NCBI GenBank assembly: GCA_003151825.1
Contig: PLYO01000042.1
Location: 24,438 to 88,437, forward strand
Source: Ignavibacteriota bacterium
Lineage (GTDB): Bacteria > Bacteroidota > Ignavibacteria > Palsa-1295
DNA length: 64,000 nt
Direction of reading: 5' to 3'
Shown here: positions 51,063 through 59,015 of the stretch, in pieces
Layout: each line of letters starts with the position of its first letter
How positions within the stretch are numbered: position 1 is the stretch's first letter
The notes under the pieces: model-generated
Told to the model about the DNA's origin: nothing
Seen by the model: only the letters and a program-made list of their open reading frames with translations
The model's database searches: none
Made by a program: the position numbers and the translations under genes

Positions 51063-51446
51063 ATGAGCGATTTAGAACAAATTTCACTTGTTGCAACTGC
51101 AAAACGAGGAATTCCCGGTCGGGTTTTCAATAAACTTAGCCGAGAAAGCCCACTCAGTTTGGCGGACTGGTCAAGCCTGCTCGGCCTTTCCCAGCAAACG
51201 CTCGAACGGTATAAGCGCGAGGGAAGACGGTTCGATGTCATGCATTCGGATAAGATATTGCAGCTCGATGTGCTGCTCAAACGTGGTGGGGAAGTTTTTG
51301 GCAATCGTGAACGATTCTATGAATGGCTTCGGTACGCTAACCCTGCGTTGGGCGGAGTCATACCGCTCGATTTAGCGGTCAGCTCGTTTGGGGTAAACCT
51401 GCTTATGAATGAGTTAGGCCGCATCGAGCACGGAATTTTTGCATGA
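51063..51446 (+). CDS. MbcA/ParS/Xre-type antitoxin without a RES toxin partner
   Basis: 127 residues with an N-terminal helix-turn-helix region (SLADWSSLLGLSQQTLERYKREGRRF) and a C-terminal DUF2384 toxin-binding domain (FYEWLRYANPALGGVIPLDLAVSSFGVNLLMNELGRIEHGIFA). Such antitoxins pair with RES-domain NAD+-degrading toxins encoded directly downstream. No RES gene follows; the next gene encodes an unrelated membrane protein. It starts 3 bases after tRNA-Pro, so it is probably co-transcribed with or inserted behind the tRNA. Confidence 0.87.
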   Translation: MSDLEQISLVATAKRGIPGRVFNKLSRESPLSLADWSSLLGLSQQTLERYKREGRRFDVMHSDKILQLDVLLKRGGEVFGNRERFYEWLRYANPALGGVIPLDLAVSSFGVNLLMNELGRIEHGIFA

Positions 51447-51515
51447 GAGTGTATCGCATTGCGAGAAAGCAATTTAGAATTAAGAATTGAGAGTATTTAA
51501 AATTCCACCATAAAT

Positions 51516-52262
51516 ATGAATTCAATTGATCTCAACCAATTTTTCCGTTTCTTCGGCCCTGGCGGCGCGACCATCCTCACCTACATTTACTTGTTATGGA
51601 GTGAGAATGCTTCATTTGTGGCTCTTGGAATTCCAAAAGATGCCAATCTTACTGCGATTGGCGTAATTGTTGCAATACTTGCGGCGGCGGTTGGCTACTT
51701 TATTTCAACTATTTATCATGCCGTGATGAACCTTGGCGATAAGTGTGGTCTTGGGATTGATCACCGAAAAATTCTCGATCAACTATCAAAGCGCAACGAT
51801 ACGCTCAGAAAGATTCTTCTGAAAGATGTTGTTGGAACCAAAGTGGAAGCTTGTGCTCTCAGCCGATGGGGATCTTCTTCGTTGCTGGATGGAGCATTTT
51901 ATAGGTTATATTCAGATACGAAAGGAAATAAGAGCGAGGGGGAAATGTATCGATTCGAGAGATATTTCCACATTCTGCATGGTGTCGGTGCCATGATTGT
52001 AGGAATTTTTTCCGCATTGCTTTTTTGGCTTATCCGAGCGAAAAGTCATGATTATGTTTACAACGGCCCATGTGCCTTGCGTCTTCTTCCCATAATCTTT
52101 GTGCTCATACTAATAGTGGTTAACTGGATTAGTCTGCGGAGGATAGCACGATCATACGTGGAGAGCTGGTTCGTTGATATGCTTGACAAATCATGCGCTG
52201 ACATCACGCTTATCGTAAGATCAGGACAATTGGCAAAATGCTGTTGTTGTCCATGTTGCTAA
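51516..52262 (+). CDS. Membrane protein with a cysteine-rich C-terminus
   Basis: 248 residues with four hydrophobic segments (about 15-30, 45-70, 155-175 and 188-208) and soluble loops. The last residues are AKCCCCPCC, six cysteines in the final eight positions. The stop codon overlaps the convergent rodA stop by three bases. No family is recognised. The cysteine cluster could be a metal-binding or lipidation site, or a chance product of the overlap region; it cannot be decided here. Confidence 0.7.
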   Translation: MNSIDLNQFFRFFGPGGATILTYIYLLWSENASFVALGIPKDANLTAIGVIVAILAAAVGYFISTIYHAVMNLGDKCGLGIDHRKILDQLSKRNDTLRKILLKDVVGTKVEACALSRWGSSSLLDGAFYRLYSDTKGNKSEGEMYRFERYFHILHGVGAMIVGIFSALLFWLIRAKSHDYVYNGPCALRLLPIIFVLILIVVNWISLRRIARSYVESWFVDMLDKSCADITLIVRSGQLAKCCCCPCC

Positions 52263-53509
52263 AACAGCACCTTCCGATTCCGATACAAATTCATCAAAAT
52301 CCCCGCCATGAGTAAATTGGTGAGCAGCGCCGAGCCACCGTAGCTCATAAAAGGTAGCGGGATTCCGATGACGGGCATGAGTCCCAACGCCATGCCGATG
52401 TTCACCGTCACATGCAGGAACCATATTCCGGCAATGCCAATGGCAACGACGCTCGAAAATATACTTCGCACACTCGAAGCAATCGCTACGCCCCGAAAAA
52501 TTACGAAGAGATAGAGCAAAAGAATGACCACCGCTCCGACAAATCCGAATTCTTCCGCCGGAACGCTGATGATGAAATCCGTCCATTGCTTCGGCACATA
52601 GCGGAGCTGCGTTTGGGTTCCCTTGAGATAGCCTTTGCCCACAATGCCGCCGGAACCAATAGCCATGCGCGTCTGAATAACATTATAGCCTGCACCAAGC
52701 GGGTCAAGCTCCGGATTGAGCAGCACCTGCACTCGGTTGCGCTGATATTGGTGCAGGTGCTCGTAAATAAAATTCGTTGAGAACGCAATGGCGATGACGA
52801 TGCCGAACGCGAGCACAGTGAGCGCGAGATTTCTTCGAAAGATAAAAAAGAGTATTGCGCCGCCCGCAAGCACGGCGATCACCGTTGGGGTCTGCCCGAA
52901 CAGCGACAGCACGGCCACGAGGGCCGGAAGCACAACAGCGGCCAGCAAAAACAAATCGACGCCGGACCAGAGCAAGGTCACGATCAACAGCCCGGCGAAA
53001 ATAACGGCGGTTCCCGGATCGGGTTCTTTCAAAATAAGCGCAACCGGAATGAGTACGATCGCGCAGACAATCAGGACATTGCTACTCTTTGCAAGGTCGC
53101 GGCCTTTGTTCAAAAAGGCTCCGACCGTGAAGATGGTGGCCAGCTTTGCAAGCTCCGATGGCTGAAACTGAAACGTGCCAATCGCAATCCAGCTCCGATG
53201 TCCATACACAATCTTGCCATTTAGCGCCACGAACGCAAGCAGGGCAAGACTAACAGCATACAGTGGATACGCAATAGCCTGAAACCACCGGACGGGCAGC
53301 ATCGCCATGACAATCATTCCCGCAATCCCGCCTGCGGCAAAGAGTAACTGCGAGCCGAAACGATTATTCATGTGCGCCGCGTAGGTGGCGCTGAAGATTG
53401 CAAGAAATCCGGCGGACGTGAGAAGCAGAACGGAAAAGAACGTCGTGATGTCGAAGTTCTTGCGCTCCAATATCTCCGAAAACTCGATCTGCTTGCGTTC
53501 GATCGGCAT
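52259..53509 (-). CDS. rodA: Rod shape-determining peptidoglycan polymerase RodA
   Basis: A 416-residue SEDS protein with about ten membrane helices. It has FQPSELAKLATIFTVGAFL, the central ILKEPDPGTAVIFAGLL, RVQVLLNPELDPLGAGYNVIQTRMAIGSGGIVGKGYLKGTQT, PAEEFGFVGA and MPVIGIPLPFMSYGGSALLTNL, which fit RodA rather than FtsW. It polymerises glycan during elongation with PBP2. It is downstream of a small membrane-anchored protein gene (8-base gap). mreB, mreC and mrdA are not in the window. Confidence 0.95.
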   Translation of the reverse strand: MPIERKQIEFSEILERKNFDITTFFSVLLLTSAGFLAIFSATYAAHMNNRFGSQLLFAAGGIAGMIVMAMLPVRWFQAIAYPLYAVSLALLAFVALNGKIVYGHRSWIAIGTFQFQPSELAKLATIFTVGAFLNKGRDLAKSSNVLIVCAIVLIPVALILKEPDPGTAVIFAGLLIVTLLWSGVDLFLLAAVVLPALVAVLSLFGQTPTVIAVLAGGAILFFIFRRNLALTVLAFGIVIAIAFSTNFIYEHLHQYQRNRVQVLLNPELDPLGAGYNVIQTRMAIGSGGIVGKGYLKGTQTQLRYVPKQWTDFIISVPAEEFGFVGAVVILLLYLFVIFRGVAIASSVRSIFSSVVAIGIAGIWFLHVTVNIGMALGLMPVIGIPLPFMSYGGSALLTNLLMAGILMNLYRNRKVLF

Positions 53510-53517
53510 GATATGAC

Positions 53518-54036
53518 CTACCTCTGGCGATTACCCGGACGGTGCGGACGCTTTGCGCGAGGCGGTCCCAGTACCTCGCGCGTGACCATAAACGTTCGCA
53601 GCGAACTCCTGTCGAATCGAATTCCGCGCCGAACGGTTGCGACCTGTTCATACGCATCCGGTCCCATCATAACCGGCGAAACGATTTCCTCGACCTTTTC
53701 ACCACCCGCCTGCGCTTGTTTTTTCTTTTTCCTGCGCTTTGCAGAATCCATCAGCGGGCGGATTTCTTCCGGTGTCTGGTCTGGATAAGAATAGGATTGC
53801 CCGCGATCGGGATTGATTACGGGAGTGGGCAGCGGGCTGAGCTGATCTCGATAAATGGGCTGATTTTCTTCCGCGCTCACCGGGCCTAATACGACTGCCT
53901 GACGCTGGCTGGTGCGTGCCGGAGCAGGGTTTGGCTGCAGCGCGGCCAGCTTTCTCTTCTGTTCGCGCATGGCTTTCCTCCGGGCCTGCAGGATGCCCCA
54001 GCCGATGATGACAATTAAATAAATTACTGTTTTCAT
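53518..54036 (-). CDS. Membrane-anchored low-complexity protein upstream of rodA
   Basis: 172 residues with an N-terminal membrane helix (about 3-17: VIYLIVIIGWGILQA), then a long cytoplasmic region rich in P, Q, R and K with a basic cluster KRRKKKKQAQ, and a conserved-looking C-terminus (DRSSLRTFMVTREVLGPPRAKRP). The family is not recognised. Proteins with a C-terminal motif of this kind sometimes sit next to rod-shape genes. It probably shares a transcript with rodA. Confidence 0.65.
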   Translation of the reverse strand: MKTVIYLIVIIGWGILQARRKAMREQKRKLAALQPNPAPARTSQRQAVVLGPVSAEENQPIYRDQLSPLPTPVINPDRGQSYSYPDQTPEEIRPLMDSAKRRKKKKQAQAGGEKVEEIVSPVMMGPDAYEQVATVRRGIRFDRSSLRTFMVTREVLGPPRAKRPHRPGNRQR

Positions 54037-54039
54037 CGT

Positions 54040-54118
54040 GTAGCCGTGACCTTTAGGTCACGGTGTGTTGATGTGCAATATTCCCGCTCCGCAACCGTGG
54101 CTTAAAAGCCACGGCTAC
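54040..54118. repeat. GTAGCCGTG palindrome pair downstream of hutI
   Basis: Arms 54040-54064 and 54094-54118, each with its own internal stem (GTGACC/GGTCAC and GTGGCTT/AAGCCAC). The right arm encodes the last residues of HutI (SRGF) and its stop codon. Confidence 0.85.
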
Positions 54119-55349
54119 AAGCCTCAACGATCTTACCTCCCTTAATAACTGCCACCACATCGCTGACGGCGATATGATAAGGCAGATATTCCAAACGTGG
54201 AATATCGTACAACACGAAGTCGGCAAGTTTATTCCGCTCGATCGAGCCATGCGTTTCGGCGCGTCCCAGTGCAGCCGCGCCGTTCAGCGTTGCGGCGGTC
54301 AGTGCTTCCATTGGCGACATCTGCATTCCGATCACGGCAAGCGTCAGCGCGAACTGCATATTCTCGCTCATGGCGCTGCCGGGATTGCAATCGGTTGCGA
54401 TGGCAACAGCGCATCCGGCTTCGATCAGTTTCCGCGCAGGCGCATAACCCACGCGCAAGCTGAGCGCGGTGATGGGAAGCAGCGTGGCAACGGTTCGTTC
54501 GCTTTCAGCCAGAGCGCGAATGCCATCCTCGCTGATTTTCAAAAGATGATCGGCACTATATGCCCCAAGTTCGACGGCCGTTGCCGCGCCACCGGTTTCG
54601 GCGAGTTCATCGGCGTGGAGTTTTATTTTCATTCCAAATGCTTTTGCACGGCTGCATATTTGAATGGTTTCTTCTTTAGAAAAATATCCTTCGTCCATGA
54701 AGACGTCGCAGAACTCGGCCATCGTATGAAGTGCGGGCAATTGTTTCTCAAGGACTTCAAGGACATAATCGACTTGAGGGACATTTTGGGGCACTGCATG
54801 AGCGCCGAGATAGGTTTTTATGATTTCCATTGGTGTTTCTTCGCCAAGCCGTTTTGCGGCTTCGAGAAGCTTTCGTTCTTCTTCCGCCCGAAGACCATAG
54901 CCGGATTTTATTTCCATCGTGGTGGTGCCAAGCGAAAGTGCCCGCTCGACAAAGGGCTTGGAATAGGCAACGATATTATCAATGGACGCGGAGTGGACGT
55001 GTTGGACGGACGAAAGAATTCCGCCGCCCATCCGCGCAATGTCCTGATAGGGTTTCCCTTCGGCACGCATGGCAAATTCTAAGCTCCGTTCGCCGGCGAA
55101 GACGCAATGCGTGTGGGAATCTACAAACCCCGGCAGCGCGATGAGACCCCGGCAATCAATACTTTCAACCTCCCCCTCCTTTTCAAGGAGGGGGACGGGG
55201 GGGGGTTGACCCACGTATTCGATCGTGCCATCGTCGCGCACTAGGATTACAGCATTTTCGATCTCCTCGATTTCACCCATTGCGCTGCCCCGCGCCGCCG
55301 CGAAACCGCGTGGAGTGTAGAGCTTTCCGATGTTGTGGTACAACTTCAT
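54102..55349 (-). CDS. hutI: Imidazolonepropionase
   Basis: A 415-residue amidohydrolase that opens imidazolone-5-propionate in histidine breakdown. The metal motif HTH lies in GFVDSHTHCVFAGERS, followed by TTTMEIKSGYGL, YLGAHAVP, KLHADELAETGGA and ATDCNPGSAMSENM, all typical of HutI. A CCCCCTCC palindrome (55167-55207) is inserted in frame near the N-terminus (VPLLEKEGEVE), and the C-terminal four residues come from another repeat. A TATTTTTG element 4 bases before the start suggests a leaderless mRNA. It is divergent from hutH. Confidence 0.96.
   Translation of the reverse strand: MKLYHNIGKLYTPRGFAAARGSAMGEIEEIENAVILVRDDGTIEYVGQPPPVPLLEKEGEVESIDCRGLIALPGFVDSHTHCVFAGERSLEFAMRAEGKPYQDIARMGGGILSSVQHVHSASIDNIVAYSKPFVERALSLGTTTMEIKSGYGLRAEEERKLLEAAKRLGEETPMEIIKTYLGAHAVPQNVPQVDYVLEVLEKQLPALHTMAEFCDVFMDEGYFSKEETIQICSRAKAFGMKIKLHADELAETGGAATAVELGAYSADHLLKISEDGIRALAESERTVATLLPITALSLRVGYAPARKLIEAGCAVAIATDCNPGSAMSENMQFALTLAVIGMQMSPMEALTAATLNGAAALGRAETHGSIERNKLADFVLYDIPRLEYLPYHIAVSDVVAVIKGGKIVEACSRGF
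55167..55207. repeat. CCCCCTCC palindrome inserted in frame in hutI
   Basis: CTCCCCCTCCTT/AAGGAGGGGGA stem plus a G-rich tail, translated as PPPVPLLEKEGE in the N-terminal beta domain. Confidence 0.88.
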
Positions 55350-55353
55350 GATA

Positions 55354-55361
55354 CAAAAATA
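55354..55361 (-). promoter_or_regulatory. TAnnTTTG promoter element of hutI
   Basis: TATTTTTG on the minus strand, 4 bases before the hutI ATG. Confidence 0.6.
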
Positions 55362-55371
55362 CGCCGAAGAA

Positions 55372-55459
55372 CGGTAGGGACGTGCTGTGCACGTCCTTTT
55401 CCTATGCCCGCCCTCTTATTCTTGAAGCAGAAAAGGACGTGCGCAGCACGTCCCTACCG
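55372..55459. repeat. GGACGTGC palindrome pair between hutI and hutH
   Basis: Arms 55372-55396 and 55435-55459, of the same family as 25625-25702. It lies exactly between the two divergent -7 elements, so it separates or replaces the upstream promoter regions of both genes. Confidence 0.88.
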
Positions 55460-55469
55460 ATAATAGTCG

Positions 55470-55477
55470 TATTTTTG
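55470..55477 (+). promoter_or_regulatory. TAnnTTTG promoter element of hutH
   Basis: TATTTTTG, 4 bases before the GTG start of hutH. It mirrors the hutI arrangement. Confidence 0.6.
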
Positions 55478-55481
55478 TACC

Positions 55482-57083
55482 GTGATTATATTAGACGGCA
55501 ATTCCCTCACCCTCGAAGACGTCGCCCGAGTCGCGCGGCGCGAGGAAACGGACGTTCGTATTTCGGAAGAAGCGAAGGAAAAAATTGCCCGCTCGCGGCA
55601 GCTTGTGGAGGAGTGGGTCGAGCGCGGCGAAATTATTTACGGCATCACGACGGGCTTCGGCGAATTTGCGAATGTCACCATTCCGCAGGGCGAGTTGCGC
55701 CAGCTTCAGCAAAATTTATTGCGATCCCACGCGGCGGGCGTGGGCGAGCCGCTCGCGCCGGAAGTCGTCCGCGCGCTGCTGCTGCTGCGTGCGAATGCAC
55801 TGGCGAAGGGCTGCTCCGGAATTCGGTTAGTTGCGATCGAGCAGCTTTTGAAATTCCTGGCTGCCGATATTCTTCCGGTGATTCCTTCGCGCGGCAGCGT
55901 GGGATCTTCCGGCGATCTCGCGCCGCTCGCGCATTTGGCGCTGGCGCTGACTGGCGAGGGTTTCGTAACTATTCCCGAAACAACCCATTCGCCCCATGGG
56001 ACACATACGTCCCATAGGACGCAGACGTCCTCCTTGGAGGCTCTGGTGAAAGCAAACATTCTTCCGCTGGTCTTAGAAGCTAAGGAGGGTTTAGCCCTTA
56101 TCAACGGCACGCAAATGATGTCTGCTATCGGCTGCCTTGCGCTGCACCGCGCGAAGCAGCTTGCCGATATTGCAGATATTGCCGGAGCGATGTCCTTCGA
56201 AGCACTGCGTGCGACGGATACCGCCTTCGACCCACGCATTCATGCCGCGCGGCCACATAAGGGGCAGCAATTCGTCGCTGCTCGTATGCTCCGCTTGATC
56301 GAGGGCAGCGAAATCCGACAATCCCATCGCGCGAACGATCCGCGCGTACAGGATGCGTATTCCATTCGCTGCATTCCACAAGTCCACGGCGCGGTGCGGG
56401 ACACCATCGAGTTTGCCGAACGAACACTGACGATAGAGATTAATTCCGCAACGGATAATCCGCTGATTATTCCTGATAGCGAGAACCCCCGCCTTTCCAA
56501 GGCGGGGGCAGGGGGTGGTTTGTTGGCTGGCGCGCATTTGGAAGGTGGCAATTTCCACGGTGAGCCCATTGCCTTTTCGCTCGATTTTCTCGCCATCGCG
56601 CTCTCGGAACTTGCGAGCATTTCCGAGCGGCGAACGGAGCGATTAGTCAACGGCGCGCTTTCGAACGGACTGCCACGATTTCTCACCAATCACGGCGGAC
56701 TGAACTCCGGCTACATGCTCGCGCAATATACCGCCGCCGCGCTTGTGAGCGAAAATAAAGTTCTCGCCCATCCCGCAAGCGTCGATTCTATTCCGACGAG
56801 CGCGAACATGGAAGATCATAATTCGATGGGATCGATTTCCGCGCTGAAATTGCAATCGGTTGTGAAAAACGTCGAGACCGTGCTTGCCATCGAACTTCTT
56901 TGCGCCGCGCAGGGCATCGACTTTCTCGCGCCGCTCGCGCCCGGACGCGGCAGCGGCAAGGCGCATGAGCTTGTTCGCAAGCGGGTCCCGCATTTGGATG
57001 AGGATAGAAATGTCTCGGAGGATATAGCAAAAGTCATCGAATTGACGCAGGGCGATAGATTCATAAACGCGCTGAAAGTCTGA
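55482..57083 (+). CDS. hutH: Histidine ammonia-lyase with an SSG active-site triad
   Basis: 533 residues, GTG start. It removes ammonia from histidine to give urocanate. YGITTGFGEFA, RSHAAGVG, the GSVGSSGDLAPLAHLALAL block and GNFHGEP are family signatures. The self-formed MIO cofactor normally comes from Ala-Ser-Gly at 142-144; here it reads Ser-Ser-Gly at the same positions, which may alter cofactor formation. Two insertions are repeat-encoded: THSPHGTHTSHRTQTSS (DNA 55993-56030) and RLSKAGAGGG (56484-56521). hutU is not in the window. Confidence 0.95.
   Translation: MIILDGNSLTLEDVARVARREETDVRISEEAKEKIARSRQLVEEWVERGEIIYGITTGFGEFANVTIPQGELRQLQQNLLRSHAAGVGEPLAPEVVRALLLLRANALAKGCSGIRLVAIEQLLKFLAADILPVIPSRGSVGSSGDLAPLAHLALALTGEGFVTIPETTHSPHGTHTSHRTQTSSLEALVKANILPLVLEAKEGLALINGTQMMSAIGCLALHRAKQLADIADIAGAMSFEALRATDTAFDPRIHAARPHKGQQFVAARMLRLIEGSEIRQSHRANDPRVQDAYSIRCIPQVHGAVRDTIEFAERTLTIEINSATDNPLIIPDSENPRLSKAGAGGGLLAGAHLEGGNFHGEPIAFSLDFLAIALSELASISERRTERLVNGALSNGLPRFLTNHGGLNSGYMLAQYTAAALVSENKVLAHPASVDSIPTSANMEDHNSMGSISALKLQSVVKNVETVLAIELLCAAQGIDFLAPLAPGRGSGKAHELVRKRVPHLDEDRNVSEDIAKVIELTQGDRFINALKV
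55993..56030. repeat. CCCATRGGAC microrepeats in frame in hutH
   Basis: Repeated CCCATGGGAC/GTCCCATAGGAC units, read as HGTHTSHRTQTS. A related TCCCATAAGTCCCA run lies in the TetR gene at about 35164-35177. Confidence 0.75.
56484..56521. repeat. CCCCCGCC palindrome inserted in frame in hutH
   Basis: CCCCCGCCTTTCCAAGGCGGGGG stem-loop (GC variant of the CCCCTCTCC family) with a CAGGGGGTGGTT tail, translated as PRLSKAGAGGG. Confidence 0.85.
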
Positions 57084-57085
57084 CA

Positions 57086-57178
57086 TGTCATTCCCGCGAA
57101 CGCGGGAATCCAGTTCTTGAATGCCCTTGAAAATTTCGTTTCTCCGAGATCTGGATTCCCGCGTTCGCGGGAATGACA
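57086..57178. repeat. Solo palindrome unit 3 (ATTCCC-N8-GGGAAT arms)
   Basis: Arms 57086-57112 and 57152-57178 with a 39-base loop (57113-57151) that again carries CTTGAATG at its start. It lies directly after the hutH stop. Confidence 0.92.
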
Positions 57179-57253
57179 ATCACCAGTTTTTATAAAATAG
57201 GTCAAAAATAAATCCCTCCTGCACCTTTTCCTGAGGATTGTGTTAGTTCCGTT

Positions 57254-58195
57254 ATGCAAGCCCGAATCCGATGGCTGAGTCCTTTCATCGCGCTGCTTTT
57301 TGCGGCGATGCTTCCCTCGTGCAAATCGCCGACGACGCCCACGCAGCCCGCGGCGAACCCGCTCTCGATTACCGTTCCCGATTCGGCGCGAGTCTTCGAT
57401 ACGGTCACGTTCCGCGCGCATTATGCCGATTCGACAAAACCCTCCTGGAAATATGAGTGGCTATTCGGCGATTCCACAAAAGCTTCGACCACCGATACCA
57501 GCATTACCCACGTTTACGATTCGGCAGGGACATACAGCGTTCAAGTCACCTTAGCCGATACCACGAGCGGGCAAACCATTGCAAAGCAGACGGGACTACT
57601 TTCAATAGTTGCGCGGCATTTTAATTTGGCGCTGTTGCAGACGATGCCCTATGTGGACTTTACCTGGCAAGCCCGTGCGGATACGTCTTATTCCGCACAG
57701 TGGTTTACTGCAAATCCGTGTGGCAGTCCACCGACCATAAAACCTTTGACATGGAGTGGAACGAATTTCAGTATGGGGTCGAGCTACAGCGGTTCACATC
57801 AAAGTTCTCCCCAGCCGGGATATGGAGAGTGGGATACCGAAAGCGGCAGCGATACCTTGAACGGGATGGTGGACATCAGTTCCTCTCAACTCATTACATT
57901 TTCTCAGAATGACAATTATGCAAAGCAAGAACTTGATTCAGAGGATTATATGATTGCCGGCGGGTGCTATACACCGATAGATGCTACCTCATACAGTGCA
58001 ATTGCTGTGCCCTTTTTAAGTGAGTCAGATAGTGATGTTGTCTTTGAAGCAAATGGAGACCTTGCTAAGAATGCCTTCTTCAAATATAACATTCAGGCGT
58101 ATGGGCGATTTACTAGTGCCCAAAATTTTAGTATAACGGCAAATTTTGCGGATGCAACCGTTAATCGTTACGTCATCATCCGCTTCCACAAATAA
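57254..58195 (+). CDS. Lipoprotein with a PKD-like domain
   Basis: 313 residues with a lipoprotein leader ending in the lipobox LPSC (cysteine about residue 23), a T/P-rich linker, and a PKD-like beta sandwich (about 38-115: WKYEWLFGDSTKASTTDTSITHVYDSAGTYSVQVTLAD). The remaining 200 residues are beta-rich, acidic and of unknown type. It is probably displayed on the outer membrane. It stands alone between a repeat and the MntA/HepT pair. Confidence 0.85.
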   Translation: MQARIRWLSPFIALLFAAMLPSCKSPTTPTQPAANPLSITVPDSARVFDTVTFRAHYADSTKPSWKYEWLFGDSTKASTTDTSITHVYDSAGTYSVQVTLADTTSGQTIAKQTGLLSIVARHFNLALLQTMPYVDFTWQARADTSYSAQWFTANPCGSPPTIKPLTWSGTNFSMGSSYSGSHQSSPQPGYGEWDTESGSDTLNGMVDISSSQLITFSQNDNYAKQELDSEDYMIAGGCYTPIDATSYSAIAVPFLSESDSDVVFEANGDLAKNAFFKYNIQAYGRFTSAQNFSITANFADATVNRYVIIRFHK

Positions 58196-58206
58196 TCACC
58201 CTTCCG

Positions 58207-58231
58207 CGCAGGTCGGTGCTTCCAGTCCGAC
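58207..58231. repeat. GGTCGGTGCTTCCAGTCCGAC element
   Basis: Inverted copy of the element at 11770-11789 and 48383-48402, placed after the PKD lipoprotein gene and before the convergent HepT gene. Confidence 0.75.
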
Positions 58232-58246
58232 CATCCCCATCATTGC

Positions 58247-58582
58247 TCACGGAAATTTTCGCAGCGCAATTTCCACCGCATTCTTTAACGGGGGAAGATC
58301 GACCTGAACAATATCCCATATTTGGTCGAGATCGAGTCCGAGATAATCATGCACAACCACATGCCGGAACGCGCGCATTTCTTTCCAGGGAATTTCCTCG
58401 AAGTAGTGAATAACGTCCGGCGAGATGCGGGTGGAAGACTCCGCAAGGGTATGCAAATTTCGTAATACTGCATCCTGCACCATCGGGTCGTTCAAAAATC
58501 GATCGCGGTCGTGCCGGGTGTATAGCTCGATGCGCTCGATACATTCGAGAATATGCGTGAGGTACAGTTTATCGCCAGTCAT
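58247..58582 (-). CDS. HepT-like HEPN ribonuclease toxin (DUF86)
   Basis: A 111-residue DUF86 protein. The catalytic RX4HXY motif is intact: R in FRHVVVHDYLG, then H and Y at the required spacing; RNLHTLAESSTRIS precedes it as in HepT. HepT cleaves RNA (a tRNA end in the characterised Shewanella example) and is neutralised by AMP addition from MntA. The start overlaps the MntA stop as ATGA, the standard gene order for this type VII toxin-antitoxin system. Confidence 0.93.
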   Translation of the reverse strand: MTGDKLYLTHILECIERIELYTRHDRDRFLNDPMVQDAVLRNLHTLAESSTRISPDVIHYFEEIPWKEMRAFRHVVVHDYLGLDLDQIWDIVQVDLPPLKNAVEIALRKFP

Positions 58583-58866
58583 ACCGGACGGGCTTCGCGC
58601 AGAATTTGATCGCGGATAAGCCGGTGCAGGGCATTTTCGGTTACAATGTCAATCTCACATCCCAAGAGTTCTTCCAGATCGGATTTCAGGCCACCCGGAA
58701 AAAACGGCGTTCGTTTCGGCCCCAGCGAGACGAGCAAATCGAGATCGCTGGACGTGGAAGCGTTCCCACGAGCGACCGAACCAAAGACCCGCACATTACG
58801 GGCGCCATGCTTTTCTGCAAGCGCGAGAATTTGCGACCGATGGGCCGCAACCGTGGCTAAATTCAT
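58579..58866 (-). CDS. MntA-like nucleotidyltransferase antitoxin
   Basis: About 95 residues from the ATG at 58866, preceded by GAGG; a longer frame upstream is out of line with the family. It has the GSx10DxD motif in FGSVARGNASTSSDLDLLVSLG and a later conserved acidic residue in CEIDIVTENAL. MntA transfers AMP from ATP to tyrosine residues of HepT. It is translated together with HepT. Confidence 0.93.
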   Translation of the reverse strand: MNLATVAAHRSQILALAEKHGARNVRVFGSVARGNASTSSDLDLLVSLGPKRTPFFPGGLKSDLEELLGCEIDIVTENALHRLIRDQILREARPV

Positions 58867-59015
58867 ACCTCGAAAAACGAACAAAGTAGTATTGCGGTTC
58901 TCGAAAATAGGGATAGCAGGGTCCTCTGCGTTTCCACTCTCACCCGCCCGCCCCGAATTATTTCGTATTTTCGTAGCCGAAGAATGAACCGTGGTAGGCG
59001 GGAAGTTCAAAAAAC

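Noticed and set aside
54174..55082. 302-codon plus-strand frame opposite hutI
   Set aside because: Antisense shadow of hutI; composition rich in R, C, H and F typical of shadow frames.
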